Counted from the first letter of the stretch, positions 23,622-31,264 are shown. The stretch: DNA of 34,005 bases from Alistipes sp. (GCA_017416915.1 JAFQAN010000021.1:1-34005), one strand, 5' to 3'. A program made the numbers and translations. The notes: generated by a model not told the origin, from the sequence alone.

Positions 23622-24021
23622 CGGCTTACTTAGCGCCCTCGCTGCGCTGCTATGTCCTGTCGCCCCGCTTGTGGCTGCTGCCACAGCCTTTATCCTTATC
23701 GACTTTGTTACGGGCGTTGCCGCCTCCTCGGTGGTGGCACGTCGCAACGGCACAAAGTGGTGGTTTGAGAGCCGCAAGGCGTGGCGTACGCTCCTAAAAC
23801 TCGGCTTCGTCGCCGTGGCGATAGTGATGACGTGGGTCATAGACAGCCACCTGCTTGGCTTTATGCATCTGCACCTCGCCAACCTCTTTACGGGTTTTGT
23901 ATGTGGTGTGGAGCTGTGGTCGTTCTTGGAGAATGCCGCCTCGATAAGCCGTGCGCCGATATTTGTGTGGCTCGGCCGCTGGGTGAAACGTCGTGTAGAG
24001 AGGGAGGTGGGCAATGAGTAG
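23596..24021 (+). CDS. Phage holin (141 aa)
   Basis: The protein has three hydrophobic helices (about 8-40, 66-85 and 88-108) and a basic tail (KRRVEREVGNE). The segment ATAFILIDFVTGVAAS, followed by RNGTKWWFESRKAWRTLLKLG, is typical of the phage holin 4 type. It would form inner-membrane lesions that let the following lysin reach the cell wall. The gene overlaps its neighbours on both sides (26 and 8 bases). Confidence 0.8.
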   Translation: MEILFKYVSGLLSALAALLCPVAPLVAAATAFILIDFVTGVAASSVVARRNGTKWWFESRKAWRTLLKLGFVAVAIVMTWVIDSHLLGFMHLHLANLFTGFVCGVELWSFLENAASISRAPIFVWLGRWVKRRVEREVGNE

Positions 24022-24475
24022 AGGTCTTCGCAACTGCAACCCTGGCAACATCCGCCACTCGGCGACGCGCTACCGTGGCGAGGTGGTGCCGAGTAGAGAT
24101 AAGGCGTTCAAGGAGTTCGAGAGTATGGCGTGGGGCTATCGTGCGATGTTTATGCTCCTGGATAGCTATCGCCGTCGCCATCGCCTCGGCACTCTGCGTC
24201 AGATGTTATCGCGCTATGCTCCACCAACGGAGAACTTCACCGATGGCTACATACGCTTCGTCTCGCGCACGGCGGGTGTCGATGCTGATAAGACGCTCGA
24301 TACACGCTCGCCTCGCGATATGGTGCCTATTGTCGCCGCGATGTCGCAAATCGAAAATGGCGTGAAGGCTGTTATGGCGGATGTCCACGCGGGCTGGAAT
24401 ATCTTTGCCGAGGAGCATAACCTCAGCCGTGTGGCTCTGCTCGATACGGATACACCCTCCGATATGGCTCGATAG
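24014..24475 (+). CDS. Phage lysin / virion structural hydrolase-like protein (153 aa)
   Basis: The start GLRNCNPGNIRHSATRY, followed by SRDKAFKEFESMAWGYRAMFMLL and later YAPPTENFTDGYI, is the hallmark of the small lysozyme-like proteins in Bacteroidota prophages annotated as structural protein or lysin. No signal peptide, as expected for a holin-dependent enzyme. The catalytic Glu cannot be fixed with confidence. It is the last gene of the cassette; a strong terminator follows after 35 bases. Confidence 0.75.
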   Translation: MSRGLRNCNPGNIRHSATRYRGEVVPSRDKAFKEFESMAWGYRAMFMLLDSYRRRHRLGTLRQMLSRYAPPTENFTDGYIRFVSRTAGVDADKTLDTRSPRDMVPIVAAMSQIENGVKAVMADVHAGWNIFAEEHNLSRVALLDTDTPSDMAR

Positions 24476-24510
24476 CGAGTCGGTAAACATAAGTCGGAGT
24501 AGCAAAATTT

Positions 24511-24540
24511 GCGGGATAAAGATATTTATCCCGCTTTTTT
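24511..24540 (+). terminator. Terminator of the phage-particle cassette
   Basis: Perfect 10-bp stem GCGGGATAAA / TTTATCCCGC with a four-base loop (GATA), followed by six T. It closes the transcription unit begun at 16047-16077. Confidence 0.92.
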
Positions 24541-24564
24541 GTGCGATTTATGCAGATAAATTTT

Positions 24565-24572
24565 TATCTTTG
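24565..24572 (+). promoter_or_regulatory. -7 box for galE
   Basis: TATCTTTG, 30 bases upstream of the galE start. A TTTG at 24538-24541 in the terminator T-tract lies 23 bases upstream, slightly far for a -33 box. Confidence 0.6.
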
Positions 24573-24601
24573 TGAATTGAAACTTTTTTAAGCCTTAGAA
24601 G

Positions 24602-25627
24602 ATGAATAGAAAGGTACTCGTTACGGGTGGCGCAGGATATATTGGCTCGCATACCACCGTCGAACTTATAAATGCAGGTTACGAGGTTATCATCGTCGAT
24701 AACTTCTCGAATAGCGACCCCTCGTCGTTGGAGGGCGTAGAGCGCATCACGGGCGTTAAGCCCACTTTTATCGAGGTGGACTGCTGCGACAAGGAGGCGT
24801 TGCGCAAGGTGTTTGAGGCTCACGACTTTATGTCTGTCATCCACTTCGCCGCGTATAAGGCTGTGGGTGAGTCTGTCGAGAAGCCGCTGATGTACTACCG
24901 CAACAATATGCTCTCGCTTATCAACGTCCTCGACCTTATGAGCGAGTACAACCGCCCCAATATCGTCTTCTCCTCTTCGGCGACGGTATATGGCGATGCC
25001 GACGTGTTGCCCGTTACGGAGCTTACGCCGCGTAAGCCCGCTACCTCGGCATACGGCAACACCAAGCAGATGGCTGAGGATATATTGCGCGATGCCACCG
25101 CCGCTTCGGCGACGCTGCACGGCATAGCCCTCCGCTACTTCAACCCCATAGGGGCGCATCCCTCGGCACTCATTGGCGAGCTGCCACGTGGCGTACCCAA
25201 CAACCTTGTACCCTATATCACGCAGACGGCAGCGGGTGTTCGCGAGTGTCTCAGCATCTTTGGCGACGACTACGCCACGCCCGACGGCTCGTGTCAGCGC
25301 GACTTTATCGACATCGTCGATTTGGCGCGCGCTCATGTGGTGGCAATCGGACGTATGGTCGAGGGTCGTAGCAAGTCGCAGTACGAGGTCTTCAACGTGG
25401 GTACGGGACGCCCTGTGTCGGTGTTCGAGTTGGTAAATGGCTTTGAGAAGGCTAACAACCTTAAACTCAACTATAAGATAGCTGCACGTCGTTCGGGCGA
25501 TGTGCCTGCCGTGTGGGCAGATACCACACTTGCCAACGAGGAGCTCGGCTGGAAGGCGGAGCGCGAGTTGAACGACACGCTACGTGCCGCGTGGATGTGG
25601 GAGAAGCACGTTCGCGGCATCGAGTAG
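24602..25627 (+). CDS. galE: UDP-glucose 4-epimerase
   Basis: 341 aa, normal length. NAD-binding motif GGAGYIG at 9-15. The active site has the Ser cluster in FSSSATVYG (124-126) and Tyr151/Lys155 in SAYGNTK. Typical segments VIHFAAYKAVGES, LRYFNPIGAHP and DGSCQRDFIDIVDLA are present. It interconverts UDP-glucose and UDP-galactose for surface glycan synthesis and galactose use. It marks the right chromosomal edge of the phage-like cassette. Confidence 0.96.
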   Translation: MNRKVLVTGGAGYIGSHTTVELINAGYEVIIVDNFSNSDPSSLEGVERITGVKPTFIEVDCCDKEALRKVFEAHDFMSVIHFAAYKAVGESVEKPLMYYRNNMLSLINVLDLMSEYNRPNIVFSSSATVYGDADVLPVTELTPRKPATSAYGNTKQMAEDILRDATAASATLHGIALRYFNPIGAHPSALIGELPRGVPNNLVPYITQTAAGVRECLSIFGDDYATPDGSCQRDFIDIVDLARAHVVAIGRMVEGRSKSQYEVFNVGTGRPVSVFELVNGFEKANNLKLNYKIAARRSGDVPAVWADTTLANEELGWKAERELNDTLRAAWMWEKHVRGIE

Positions 25628-25640
25628 CAGACAATAAATC

Positions 25641-25671
25641 GGTTGCTACGGCGTTACTATCGTAGCAAACC
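25641..25671 (+). other. Hairpin between galE and the barrel-protein gene
   Basis: TTGCTACG pairs with CGTAGCAA around a 10-base loop; the flanking GG/CC pairs across one bulged A. There is no T-tract. It could be a weak terminator or an mRNA-stabilising structure. An upstream in-frame Met of the next gene lies inside it, which argues for the later start. Confidence 0.5.
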
Positions 25672-25684
25672 TAATAGCAATACT

Positions 25685-26314
25685 ATGAGACGATTTACAC
25701 TATTGGCACTCTTGGTGCTGATGATAGCTCCTCAGGCGGAGGCTAAGCGCCGCGAAAGCCCCGAGGAGATAGAGCGCAAGACGCGCCACTACGCGGGATG
25801 GGAGTTCGGCGCTGCGGCACGCTTCGACGTACTCTTCTATGAGCTTAACTATATGCGCATCACGGGCGAAGATGCCGTGCGCGCCTACCAGACGCAGGCA
25901 AAATTTGGCGGCAACATAATGCTCAATGCGGGCTACTTCCTCAACAACCACTGGAAGTTGGGTATCGAGGCGGGTGCGCAGATACAGTACGACAAGACCG
26001 TCGTAGTGCCTATATATGCCACGGCACACTACTACTATGGCAAGCGCAAAAACTGCTTGTTCAACTTCCTGAATATGGGTACAAACATCCTCTTTGACCA
26101 CGGTATGCGCTTTGGCTCTACCGTTGCGGGAGGTGTTGGCTATCGTATCCAGAAGCCAGATGCCGCTCACGCCTACGACATTATGGTAGGCTATCAGGCA
26201 CTGCTCCTAAATCCGCGTCCAGAGCTACCTGGCGACTACTCGTTCAGCAAGAACGAGGTAAATCGCAAGCGCTTCAACCAGGGGGTATTCATCGGATTCG
26301 GCATAACCTTTTAG
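25685..26314 (+). CDS. Outer-membrane beta-barrel protein of unknown function (209 aa)
   Basis: From Met-Arg-Arg-Phe there is a signal peptide (core LLALLVLMIAP, cleavage near AEA). The mature part has amphipathic strands rich in Tyr/Phe/Gly (GWEFGAAARFDVLFYELNYM, then YYYGKRKNCLFNFLNMG, then GGVGYRIQK) and ends with GFGITF, whose last Phe is typical of barrel proteins. This resembles small eight-stranded Bacteroidota barrels. It lies 57 bases after galE on the same strand and may be co-transcribed. Confidence 0.7.
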   Translation: MRRFTLLALLVLMIAPQAEAKRRESPEEIERKTRHYAGWEFGAAARFDVLFYELNYMRITGEDAVRAYQTQAKFGGNIMLNAGYFLNNHWKLGIEAGAQIQYDKTVVVPIYATAHYYYGKRKNCLFNFLNMGTNILFDHGMRFGSTVAGGVGYRIQKPDAAHAYDIMVGYQALLLNPRPELPGDYSFSKNEVNRKRFNQGVFIGFGITF

Positions 26315-26366
26315 TAATTTGTTGTGATAAGGGGTCATCTACTGCCGCTAACGAATTATCTCGTCA

Positions 26367-26394
26367 ATGGGCAGTACGTCTAAGTACAGCCCAT
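26367..26394. repeat. Hairpin unit H3 of the repeat element
   Basis: ATGGGC (26367-26372) pairs with GCCCAT (26389-26394). The inner stem is GTAC (26374-26377) with GTAC (26384-26387) and the loop is GTCTAA. An A faces an A between the two stems. Confidence 0.75.
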
Positions 26395-26480
26395 CGCCTC
26401 GAAATTCGCCGAGCGTTGTATCTGACACCCTTCTGACAACAAATTTTAGCTTGGCGTGATAAGGGCACATCCCAAGAAGT

Positions 26481-26525
26481 AAAGCACCACGGGCTGTACG
26501 TTTTAGTACTATCCCGTGGCGCTTT
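26481..26525. repeat. Hairpin unit H4 of the repeat element
   Basis: AAAGC (26481-26485) pairs with GCTTT (26521-26525), and CCACGGG (26487-26493) with CCCGTGG (26513-26519). The inner stem is GTAC (26496-26499) with GTAC (26506-26509) and the loop is GTTTTA. This is the longest outer stem of the four and differs in sequence from the others while still pairing. Confidence 0.78.
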
Positions 26526-26881
26526 CTTTTGCGATGCACCACATCTGCAACCCTTCTGACGCCAAGCTACCTCGCACAGCCTCGCACAGCCTCGCACGAC
26601 TGAGAATGCCTGAGAACGGCTGAGAACGCCTGGGTTTTTCAAAGTGCCCGTAGTCCCGCTGTCTCGTAGTCTCGCTGTCTCGCTGTCTCGCAGTCTCGTA
26701 GTCCCGTAGTCCCGTAGTCTCGTAGTCCCGTCGTCCCGTTGTCCCGTAGTCCCGCGGTCTCGTAGTCCCGTGTTCTCGTTGGCGCGCTTCCCAGTCTTTC
26801 TCAGTCTTTCCCAGTCTTTCCCAGTCATTCCCAGTCATTCCCAGTCTTTCCCAGCCGTGCGTGGCATCTTGGCGTGAGAAG

Positions 26882-27181
26882 CGAAAAAAAGAATGGAGGA
26901 GCAGCGTCTTCACAGATGGCCCTCCTCCCAGGTTAGTTAGGTTAATGAGAATTTTAGAGAACGATGGGCAAATTTGGTGTGTCCATGAGAATTATTCGAG
27001 ATGTGAACCCATCGTCTCCTGTTTGCACTACAAAGATAGAAACTTTAATCGTCTTTACCAAATAATTTCTCCGCAAAATTGCGAAAATATGCGGTTTTAA
27101 TACAAATGACCCCTATTCAACTACAAACGTAACCCCATTTGTAGCGCCGCTAATTGCATAAAATTTCAAACTTTTCAGGAG
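26882..27181. other. Intergenic region right of the repeat element
   Basis: No convincing gene. It contains an 8-bp inverted repeat ACGATGGG (26961-26968) / CCCATCGT (27008-27015), a minus-strand TAnnTTTG box (27031-27038) and a 7-bp inverted repeat CTACAAA (27121-27127) / TTTGTAG (27138-27144) near the end of the leftward membrane-protein gene. Confidence 0.5.
27031..27038 (-). promoter_or_regulatory. Minus-strand -7 box pointing into repeat copy 2
   Basis: TATCTTTG on the minus strand. If used, transcription would start near 27024 and run leftward through the 8-bp and 10-bp tandem arrays. Confidence 0.4.
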
Positions 27182-28159
27182 TTACATCGCCACGAAGGCG
27201 AGGATTAGCAGTACGATATAGCCGACAATAGATATGCTTATATTCATACGTTGCAGCAGTAGTGGCAGCATCGTAACTGCGATGAGCGACACCACCAGAA
27301 GCGACGCGGCAGATGCTGATGGCAGCAGCGCAAAGATTGCGATAAGCTGTATGGCGCATAGCTGCAACATCGTCCACGAGTTACGTGCCGTAAGCGTCAT
27401 CGAGAGGCGCTCGGAGCGGTATATCACCGCCGAACACAGCCCCAGGAAGAGGAGCGCTCCAACAAATATCAGGCGACTAAGTGTCAGCACCTCGACGATG
27501 GGTAGTTGAGCGTCGAGCAGCATATTATCCCACAGCGCCGTAGCCGTTGCAGAGAACTCTGCGCCGTTGCACCACACCACATAGCAGTATATGAAGAGTG
27601 GCAGCGCAGCGCCTACAATGGCAACTATCACCTCGCGCACACGTGCGCGTAATGATATAAGGAGTAGGGGCAGCAGGGTCATCATCCCGAGGGTTGAGCC
27701 ATCCACCAAGGGCATTGCGCCAAGAGCCATCATCGCCGTAAAGATATGGTGTGTGCGGGCGTTATGCTTCAAGCTATACAGCATACGGGCGATGAACTCG
27801 GCGGTAAGCACCCCAACAAGTAGCGTTGCAAGCAGGTTGCCTGCGGTGGCGATGCCCGCTATGGCGATGCCCGAGAGGGCTATCACGGCGACGGTAGTCG
27901 TGGGGTATATCTTGGCGCGTATGGTGGCGTGTGATAGGCGTATGGCGGTGTGCAGGATAAGCGCTATGCCCAGCAGTGCCGCAAGTATCGGGTGTGCTAT
28001 CTCGAACGCTGTGAGCAACGGTTGCAGCGGCGCTACCCCTATCGCCACGTCGGCGTGGGGTAGTGGCTGTGCCGTGCCTACGCTAACCACCGCGACGGCG
28101 ATGATAAGCAGCGTTAGCACCCCTTCGAGGAGCTTATGTCGTACAACGTCGATAATCAT
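27182..28159 (-). CDS. Polytopic inner-membrane protein of unknown function (325 aa)
   Basis: Nearly the whole protein is hydrophobic, with about nine to ten membrane helices (for example VLTLLIIAVAVVSVG, HPILAALLGIALIL, LLATLLVGVLTAEFIARML, LIFVGALLFLGLCSAVIY), short loops and few charged residues. It resembles Bacteroidota polytopic proteins of unknown function (DUF6427-like), but I cannot be sure. I chose Met-Ile-Ile-Asp at 28159: the next Met upstream (28177) lies above a TATCTTTG box (28174-28167), and transcription from that box would begin at about 28160. Confidence 0.6.
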   Translation of the reverse strand: MIIDVVRHKLLEGVLTLLIIAVAVVSVGTAQPLPHADVAIGVAPLQPLLTAFEIAHPILAALLGIALILHTAIRLSHATIRAKIYPTTTVAVIALSGIAIAGIATAGNLLATLLVGVLTAEFIARMLYSLKHNARTHHIFTAMMALGAMPLVDGSTLGMMTLLPLLLISLRARVREVIVAIVGAALPLFIYCYVVWCNGAEFSATATALWDNMLLDAQLPIVEVLTLSRLIFVGALLFLGLCSAVIYRSERLSMTLTARNSWTMLQLCAIQLIAIFALLPSASAASLLVVSLIAVTMLPLLLQRMNISISIVGYIVLLILAFVAM

Positions 28160-28166
28160 AACGACA

Positions 28167-28174
28167 CAAAGATA
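28167..28174 (-). promoter_or_regulatory. -7 box immediately upstream of the polytopic membrane protein
   Basis: TATCTTTG on the minus strand, 8 bases before the chosen start codon, which would give an almost leaderless mRNA. Confidence 0.5.
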
Positions 28175-28220
28175 CAAAAAAAATGGAGATAGCTCTCCCT
28201 TTTGCGCTCTATTTACAACA

Positions 28221-28253
28221 AGAGGCTGACTAAAATACTCTTAGCCAGCCTCT
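28221..28253 (-). terminator. Terminator after the gate-domain transporter gene
   Basis: AGAGGCTG (28221-28228) pairs with CAGCCTCT (28246-28253), with inner CTAA/TTAG pairs. The GGCTG/CAGCC stem resembles the terminators at 1160 and 3389. Confidence 0.65.
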
Positions 28254-28272
28254 CGTATGAAATGGAGTATCT

Positions 28273-30036
28273 CTACTCGGCAGCAACCTCCGTAGCAGCC
28301 TCCATAGGCTCAGCCTCGGCAGTAGCCTCCGCGGGTATCTCCTCGGCATCCTCCTCCGAGGTGGCATTTACAACCACCTGCTTGGGGGTGGTATCCTCGG
28401 CGATAATCTGCACGATGCCGCTGTTATCGGTGGTGCCAGCAAGTGCCGCACTATGCTCCTTAATCTCGATAAGCTCTTCGAGCTTTGCGTGCTGCTTCTG
28501 GTTCAGCAACGCGGGACCACGACTCCACAGGTCGCGAGATACCGTAGCGCGGTAGTTGTCGAGACCCACCGATACCTCCTCCTGCAACGATTGAAGCATT
28601 GCCTCGGGCATATCGTCGTCGTAGGTGATGGTTATAGTGCTATACTGAGCGTAGTTAGCGCCCTTGTCCTTGTTCTGAGATACCACATTCTCCTCCAATA
28701 TGTCGCTCAGATACCATGCCATCGAGCGTGGGTCGGTAGATCTATCCTCTACGCCATCCTCGAAGATGCGACCGCACTTAAACTCGTCGCCTACCCACAG
28801 AGTGGTGCATACCTTACCCTCGGCGAGGTACTCGATTTTTACCTCTACGGGGTCGATGTTCGAGTAGCCGTCGTGCTTATCGGGCGAGCCGAATATCAGC
28901 GTGAAGAGGAGGAAGAGCCAGTGTGCCGAGATACCTGCAACAAAACCGCCTACGGTGTGTGCCAAGATAGCTTTCGAGGTGAGCTTGCGGTAGCCAAGGG
29001 CATCGAGCATAGCGGTATGTGTGCTGAGGTAGCCACTCCAACACATACCGATAGCCGTAAACACGGCGATAGCATTGCCATCAGCCCATCCCTGCTCCAC
29101 GAAGCCTGGTACAAGACCGAGGGCTGCACCCACAGCACCCAATGCGGTGATGGGGAATGCCATAAGCTCGGGACTCTCGAAGCCGAATAGCCACTCGAAG
29201 ACGATGTTTACGTGTCCAAAGAGCCAAGGCAGGAACTTAACACCCTCGTATGCAGCACCCGTATAGCCACCCATATCGCTCTCGCCAAAGGTGAGAATCA
29301 TCACGAGGGTCGAGATAATAAGCACACCAGGGATAATCGACAGACCTACATCCACACCCGTTTTACCGCCGTCGAGTAGCGAGTTCAGAATACGTGTGAA
29401 CATCGAAGTCTCCTTAACCTCGGTCTGCTCCGAGTCGTCTGTCTCGTCGAGTACCGCAGCGAACTCATCCTTGAAGTTGGGGTACTGCTTGATGATGAAG
29501 CGCTGCATAAGACGTGTCGATACGATACATCCAATAAAGGCGCCCAAAAGACCGATGAATGGCTCCATATAGAAGCCGTTGCTTATCATAAAGACGATAA
29601 CCAACAGACCCATACCGAATGCCGTACCGAAGTTGGTGAGCGATATTAGCTGGAACTTCTTGAAGTAGGTACTAAAACGCTTATCCTTAGCCAACGATAT
29701 GATAGCGGGGTTATCCGACAGGAAGGTCATCACAGCGCCAAGTGATGCGACACCAGGCAGGTTAAACAGAGGCTTCATCAGCGGACGCAGTAGGCGCTCG
29801 AAGAGGCTGACAACGCCAAACTCCACGAAGATACGACCCAGCGCTCCCGTGATAACGCATATAGCCATAAGATAGAAGACGGTGTTGAGCAAGAGGTCGT
29901 GCGACGTCTTCATAATGGTATTGAGCATATTCGGCAGACCCATAACCGAGCCAATGCCGCCGAATAGACCTACAATGATAACGAGGCAAAAGATACCCGA
30001 GAGGTATTTCTTGAAGCCCTTATCCTTATTCTCCAT
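28273..30036 (-). CDS. Nucleoside-recognition/gate-domain membrane transporter with long acidic C-terminal domain (587 aa)
   Basis: The membrane part (about 10-383) has around ten helices and two inverted gate-like halves: one around NTVFYLMAICVITGALGRIF (51-70) with the re-entrant SDNPAIISLAK (107-117), the other around VGLSIIPGVLIISTLVMIL (230-248) with WSGYLSTHTAML (333-344). This fits the Gate (nucleoside recognition) family, including the CD0519/CD1768-like proteins; the substrate is unknown. Residues about 384-587 are soluble, with a mixed alpha/beta stretch (VKIEYLAEGKVCTTLWVGDE, later STITITYDDDMPEAML) and a very acidic Glu/Ala-rich tail. The outer-membrane porin gene lies 28 bases upstream, so the two likely form an import pair. 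Confidence 0.72.
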   Translation of the reverse strand: MENKDKGFKKYLSGIFCLVIIVGLFGGIGSVMGLPNMLNTIMKTSHDLLLNTVFYLMAICVITGALGRIFVEFGVVSLFERLLRPLMKPLFNLPGVASLGAVMTFLSDNPAIISLAKDKRFSTYFKKFQLISLTNFGTAFGMGLLVIVFMISNGFYMEPFIGLLGAFIGCIVSTRLMQRFIIKQYPNFKDEFAAVLDETDDSEQTEVKETSMFTRILNSLLDGGKTGVDVGLSIIPGVLIISTLVMILTFGESDMGGYTGAAYEGVKFLPWLFGHVNIVFEWLFGFESPELMAFPITALGAVGAALGLVPGFVEQGWADGNAIAVFTAIGMCWSGYLSTHTAMLDALGYRKLTSKAILAHTVGGFVAGISAHWLFLLFTLIFGSPDKHDGYSNIDPVEVKIEYLAEGKVCTTLWVGDEFKCGRIFEDGVEDRSTDPRSMAWYLSDILEENVVSQNKDKGANYAQYSTITITYDDDMPEAMLQSLQEEVSVGLDNYRATVSRDLWSRGPALLNQKQHAKLEELIEIKEHSAALAGTTDNSGIVQIIAEDTTPKQVVVNATSEEDAEEIPAEATAEAEPMEAATEVAAE

Positions 30037-30064
30037 AGTTTAGGTGTGTTATTTAAGTTATTGA

Positions 30065-31207
30065 TTATTGCAGTTTTGCTGCGCGTTTCGCGTGTGCCTT
30101 GTCGATAATCGACTCTACTGCCGACATCACGTCGATACGCCACGTGAGACCCACGGTGAGGTATGACTGTCTATCGCGCGCTGTTGCCGAGCCATCAAGC
30201 ATACGGCCATTTTCGCCGAATGAGTAGGCATAGGCGGCGTGTAGGCGGATGTCGCGGTTGCCACGACCACCGAGAGGGTAGTACTCGACACCGCCGCCAA
30301 CACGTGTCATATTGGTATTGGGATAGACAAACAGACCTACGGGATAGTTATCGCCCACCTTGTCGTAAGTGGCACGTGCAAAGACATTTACGCGGTCTGC
30401 GATAAGATACGAGAACTCGCCCATAATCGAGAAGTTGTCGAATAGCAGCTCCTTGGCGCTTGCGCCGCGGTTCATAAGGTCGAGCTGTATGGTGGCATCG
30501 CCAAAGCGGAAGCGGTTGCCTAAGGTTATGTAGGCTGCGTACTTGCCGCGGTGGTACTCCGAGAAGTTGAGCGAGTGCAGTGCCGTATAGCAACCGTGCG
30601 AACCCATCCAGTGGAGGTTGAAGGCGAAGAGGTTTTCATAAGCGTTGTCGTAGGGGCTTTGGCACACCTGCAAGGTGAGTTTATCGTTGCCCTTGTTCGG
30701 CATAAAGGCAACGCTTGCTCCAAACTGGTAGCAGGCGACGTTGTTCCAATACTCCGAGCAGAAGTAGAGGTCAATAGGTGCGCGGTCATACTCCCAGCCA
30801 CCAATCATAACCACCTGCTTACCTGCTGCAATCTCCCAATTCTGTGTCGGGCGGTATGCCAAATAGAGCCAGTCCATATTATCGACAAAGCTCTTTGCCG
30901 AGTACATCTTGTTGAGGCGCTGACGCCACGAGTAGCTGAATTTATCGCCAATGTTGCCGTCGAGCAACATATTGATATAGCGAACATTAAAGCCCGACAT
31001 ATCCTTGCGCTGGTCGGTGCCAATCATATCGTGGATGTAGTCGAAGCGAGCCTCGAATTTGAGCTTTACAATCTCGTTGATGTCGCGCTTTTCGCTCTCT
31101 TGTGCCGAGGCACTGCCGAGTGTGAGGAGCATAGCTACAAGGCTTAGTGTCATTGCTCGCGCTGCGCACGTGCGAAGAAATAGATTAGTGGTAAAGGGTC
31201 TCTTCAT
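30065..31207 (-). CDS. OprO/OprP-like outer-membrane porin (380 aa)
   Basis: Starting at Met-Lys-Arg-Pro gives a signal peptide (core LSLVAMLLTLGSASA, cleavage before QES). The earlier in-frame Met at 31267 lies in the promoter region. The mature protein shows barrel strands (FEARFDYIHDM, FSYSWRQRLN, WLYLAYRPTQNWEIAAGKQ, VEYYPLGGRG, YLTVGLTWRIDV) typical of the phosphate-selective porin family; in Bacteroidota these are general or anion-type porins. The last 30 residues form a basic helix after the final strand, which is unusual for a barrel. Predicted co-transcription with the gate-domain transporter downstream. Confidence 0.75.
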   Translation of the reverse strand: MKRPFTTNLFLRTCAARAMTLSLVAMLLTLGSASAQESEKRDINEIVKLKFEARFDYIHDMIGTDQRKDMSGFNVRYINMLLDGNIGDKFSYSWRQRLNKMYSAKSFVDNMDWLYLAYRPTQNWEIAAGKQVVMIGGWEYDRAPIDLYFCSEYWNNVACYQFGASVAFMPNKGNDKLTLQVCQSPYDNAYENLFAFNLHWMGSHGCYTALHSLNFSEYHRGKYAAYITLGNRFRFGDATIQLDLMNRGASAKELLFDNFSIMGEFSYLIADRVNVFARATYDKVGDNYPVGLFVYPNTNMTRVGGGVEYYPLGGRGNRDIRLHAAYAYSFGENGRMLDGSATARDRQSYLTVGLTWRIDVMSAVESIIDKAHAKRAAKLQ

Positions 31208-31264
31208 ATTCTCAATGTTTATCAATCTAAGGTTGGTTTTGCCCAATATGGCAGAATAATTATA

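Larger units (their letters stand above)
26330..26881. repeat. Structured repeat element, copy 2
   Basis: It has the same order as the element at 1-460. Hairpins lie at 26367-26394 and 26481-26525, with CTTCTGAC boxes 56-57 bases after each inner GTAC (26430 and 26553-26566). Three to four 10-bp GACTGAGAAY-type units follow (about 26598-26637), then about sixteen 8-bp CYCGYNGT units (26647-26779), a GGCGCGCTT joint, and six inverted 10-bp CAGTCWTTCY units (26791-26850). A terminal box CTTGGCGTGAGAAG (26868-26881) is the inverted partner of 26553-26566 with 13 of 14 bases matching. The element could fold on itself as one long hairpin. No transposase is present. Confidence 0.85.

Noticed and set aside
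15950-24600. Attachment-site direct repeats flanking the phage-like cassette
   Set aside because: I compared the prfA-side and galE-side gaps by eye and found no shared repeat beyond short A/T words, so integration by a site-specific recombinase is not supported.
26647-26850. CRISPR-like array
   Set aside because: Units are 8-10 bp and contiguous without spacers; no cas genes are present. These are simple tandem repeats.
26861-27100. 79-codon rightward frame next to repeat copy 2
   Set aside because: No family resemblance, it spans the end box of the repeat and the inverted repeat, and a minus-strand promoter box lies inside it.
26330-27114. 9-bp inverted repeat AGGGGTCAT / ATGACCCCT as ends of a mobile element
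   Set aside because: It encloses 769 bases without a transposase, is short enough to be chance, and has no counterpart around copy 1.
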